The position numbers and the translations under genes are program-made. Source: CAVTLG01 sp963735495 (GTDB lineage Bacteria; Chloroflexota; Ktedonobacteria; Ktedonobacterales; Ktedonobacteraceae). From it: a stretch of DNA of 64,000 bases. The DNA is taken from positions 248,001 to 312,000 of the forward strand of contig CAVTLG010000011.1 of assembly GCA_963735495.1 (NCBI GenBank), read 5' to 3'. The notes below the pieces were generated by a model. The model had not been told where the DNA came from, ran no database searches, and saw only the letters and a program-made list of their open reading frames with translations. Within the stretch, counting starts at the first letter, position 1. Each line of letters opens with the position of its first letter. Of the stretch, positions 62,152 through 64,000 are shown piece by piece.

Positions 62152-63143
62152 GTAAACGGTGTCGGGAACGATTTACCATGCAAGCATAATCGATAAATAG
62201 ATCTTTGTCAAGCTTTTTTCTCTCGTCTTTGCAGGGCTTTTCGGTCCGTAGGGGCAATATTCCCGTACTGCCAAAATATGGATACAATAAAGAGAGACAC
62301 ATGAGGAGAGGGAAAGAGTAAGGAAAGCGAATGCGCAAGAAGAAGTATTATACAATTAGTCAAGCGTATATACCATTCAGAGATAAAATATTATTTCACA
62401 TGTAAAAGGAAATTAAAGAGATGTATAAACATTTCAGGTAAGATCGTTATTACATTGAAGCAAGTAATTCGAGTGATTCACTGCGGGTATCGCTATCCTG
62501 AGAGCGAGTGCATGGGAAAATCAATGCTCTACCGAAGTGCAGAAGCAGATGCTTTGTCCTTGTCTGGCTTCACCTTTGGAATCGATATTGTTCTCAAAAT
62601 AGGGCATTTACGATTAGTAGATCACAAAACTGTTGATGAAATTCATCAGCACCTTTTAGAACAGTTAGCTCCTCTTGAACAAACGATCTCGCGCAGGGAA
62701 ATTTTATTTCTTTTTGAAGCCTATACCTCTTTATTACGTGCAGGAACAGAAGTTGCTCATGATGAAGCATGGAAAGAACAAGTACGCGAAAATAAAGGCA
62801 TAGTGCTCTCCATTGATGGTATTCAGCCGGATGGAGAAGCCCAGCTCCAAGCTCGCTTACGCTGCGTGTCCACGGCATCGTGGCGATGCGTTCGGCAGCA
62901 GACACGCCAATGCCACCTTGAAAACAACTCCATCGCTTTCGATTTCGTCATCGGCCATTGGAGTACCTGACCTCATTGGAAAAACAGTGGGAGCAAGCTA
63001 TCGGTACGGGAATATTGCCCCCATAGTTTCGGTTTACCCGTTCTGACTGAAAAGCCCTGCAATAAGCTCCTGAGAACTTGACAAGCACAAGCGATTAGAC
63101 TATCATTGTCTGAGAAGTGTAAATCGTTCCCGACATCGTTGAC
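62152..63143 (+). mobile_element. Decayed insertion sequence of about 0.99 kb
   Basis: A 25-bp sequence at 62152-62176 (core TGTCGGGAACGATTTAC) recurs inverted at 63119-63143, matching at 23 of 25 positions. The pair flanks a degraded transposase frame, so they read as terminal inverted repeats. No target duplication was found. An operator pair for the LacI-type regulator is an alternative. Confidence 0.6.
62455..62970 (+). pseudogene. Degenerate transposase fragment
   Basis: The frame of about 171 residues contains YRYPESECMGKSMLYRSAEA, LSGFTFGIDIVLKIGHLRL, TVDEIHQHLLEQL and ISRREILFLFEAYTSLLRA, then KGIVLSIDGIQPDGEAQ, where the catalytic domain should begin with its first Asp. This resembles a transposase group common in Chloroflexota (recalled, not searched). 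After that the frame degrades. The N-terminal zinc ribbon and most of the catalytic domain are missing. Confidence 0.6.
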
Positions 63144-63150
63144 GATAAAA

Positions 63151-64000
63151 ATGATGGAGTGTAGGAAGAGGAGAAAAACCATCGCTATCACGATTCATGA
63201 TGTGGCCCAGCGCGTTGGTGTCTCTGTCAAAACGGTCTCACGTGCTATTAATAATCATCCAGATGTGAGTGCAGCGACACGAGCAGCAGTACAAGAGGCA
63301 GTGCGCGAATTAGGTTTTCAACCAAATGCTGCCGCACGAGGGTTACGTAAGGGGCGTACTGGCATGATTGGACTGCTCATTCCAGATATTCTCAATCCGC
63401 ACTATGCAGAGTACGCACGTCAAATGCAAATGATCGCTCATGTTGCGGGCTATATGCTTGTCGTTTCTAACTACGATTATGAGTTAGCCCTTGCCCTCAC
63501 CAATCTCGGTTCATTTGTTGCCCATCGCGTCGATGGTCTTATTTGGATGGCTGGTGCGCTGAATAGTACAACTCTTGCAGTCATACAAGCCGCCAAACTT
63601 CCTACCGTCGTAATAGATGAGACTGTACCAGATGATGTTCCATATGTACAAGCATTTATTTCTGGCGACTCACGGGATCGGGCGACCTACATGGCTGTAT
63701 CACAATTGGTAGAACTGGGTCATCGTCGCCTCGCATATCTGACGGAAGGGCCGGAGTTGCATGTCGCAAGTAGCCGTCTTGCTGCGTTTCGAGGGGCCTT
63801 GACCGATCATGGACTCCTTGTTGACGAAAGTCTCATCAAGAGTACCACCTACCTCCAAACACATAAACTCGAAGGTGGCTATCGAGCCGTCAACGAACTC
63901 TTTGACGAAGGACAGAGGCCAACTGCTATTTGTGCCTTAACTGATCTCATCGCAATTGGTGTGTTACGAGCACTCCACGACAGAGGGTTGAGTGTGCCGG
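63151..64000 (+). CDS. LacI-family transcriptional regulator, C-terminus outside window
   Basis: The frame is open to the window edge (about 283 residues seen). The HTH reads TIHDVAQRVGVSVKTVSRAINN with hinge AAARGLRKGRTGMIG, followed by the periplasmic-binding-protein-like sensor domain (IGLLIPDILNPHYAEYA, VDGLIWM, GHRRLAYLTEG, ICALTDLIAIGVL). It probably controls the divergent sugar transporter and rhamnosidase genes. The first ATG (63151) has no ribosome-binding site. A strong AGAGGAG lies 7 bp before an in-frame ATC at 63181, where the family normally starts, so the true start is unclear. An IS end lies 8 bp upstream. Confidence 0.92.
   Translation, partial: MMECRKRRKTIAITIHDVAQRVGVSVKTVSRAINNHPDVSAATRAAVQEAVRELGFQPNAAARGLRKGRTGMIGLLIPDILNPHYAEYARQMQMIAHVAGYMLVVSNYDYELALALTNLGSFVAHRVDGLIWMAGALNSTTLAVIQAAKLPTVVIDETVPDDVPYVQAFISGDSRDRATYMAVSQLVELGHRRLAYLTEGPELHVASSRLAAFRGALTDHGLLVDESLIKSTTYLQTHKLEGGYRAVNELFDEGQRPTAICALTDLIAIGVLRALHDRGLSVP

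Noticed and set aside
62152..63143. The inverted 25-bp pair as LacI-type operators
   Set aside because: Not excluded, but they face each other around a transposase relic, which makes terminal inverted repeats the simpler reading.

Overview
The window looks like a chromosomal stretch from a Ktedonobacteria-type member of the Chloroflexota. This is inferred, not proven. The supporting signs are a giant STAND ATPase with a long helical-repeat tail, a complete ferredoxin/ferredoxin reductase/P450 operon, carbohydrate (CUT1) transport with a GH78 rhamnosidase, many insertion-sequence relics (IS701, Tn554-like, IS5, an unplaced family and an IscB remnant), and moderately GC-rich housekeeping genes broken up by AT-richer orphan genes. 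No rRNA, tRNA or CRISPR array was recognised.

Layout. 1-5926: minus-strand BNR-repeat protein and ubiquitin-like MoaD-type protein, then a 1670-residue STAND ATPase. 6341-8434: an orphan protein built from thirteen 36/37-residue repeats. 8736-12358: a coxD/coxE/coxF-like maturation module (MoxR AAA+, VWA protein, two XdhC-type proteins). 12525-24911: cell-envelope and core metabolism genes (LytR-CpsA-Psr protein, hydrolase, kinase-like/FHA protein, hom, murJ, desaturase, mannose-1-phosphate guanylyltransferase, threonine dehydratase, APH-fold kinase). 25386-30408: a three-gene P450 operon and an orphan AT-rich gene, flanked by inverted copies of a 60-bp MITE-like repeat. 30516-33053: polar amino acid ABC transporter. 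34171-39965: glycosyltransferase, oligoendopeptidase F, CsbD-like protein, glucose-6-phosphate dehydrogenase.

40271-50202 is an accessory region: a 905-residue orphan with a tandemly duplicated coiled-coil region and a papain-like C-terminus, a truncated regulator-like gene, an IS701 element with 20-bp inverted ends and a TGTT target duplication, a Tn554-like tnpA-tnpB-tnpC operon, and a frameshifted SUKH gene. 50424-54501 holds a membrane coiled-coil protein, a hydrolase and nicotinate phosphoribosyltransferase. 54502-55054 holds an IscB C-terminal remnant beside a truncated IS5 transposase. 55261-64000 is a rhamnoside/oligosaccharide utilisation locus: GH78 rhamnosidase, two CUT1 permeases, a Tat-type binding protein and a LacI-family regulator, with a decayed IS between the transporter and the regulator.

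The most unusual item is the 6341-8434 protein. Each repeat reads as a two-helix unit. Most units are very similar, with much of the variation at two adjacent loop residues. A c-Myc-like basic motif precedes the array and an acidic, phenylalanine-rich tail follows it. That layout recalls TALE-like DNA-binding proteins, although a tandem helix-turn-helix or scaffold reading is equally open. A second candidate is the papain-like orphan at 40680-43397.
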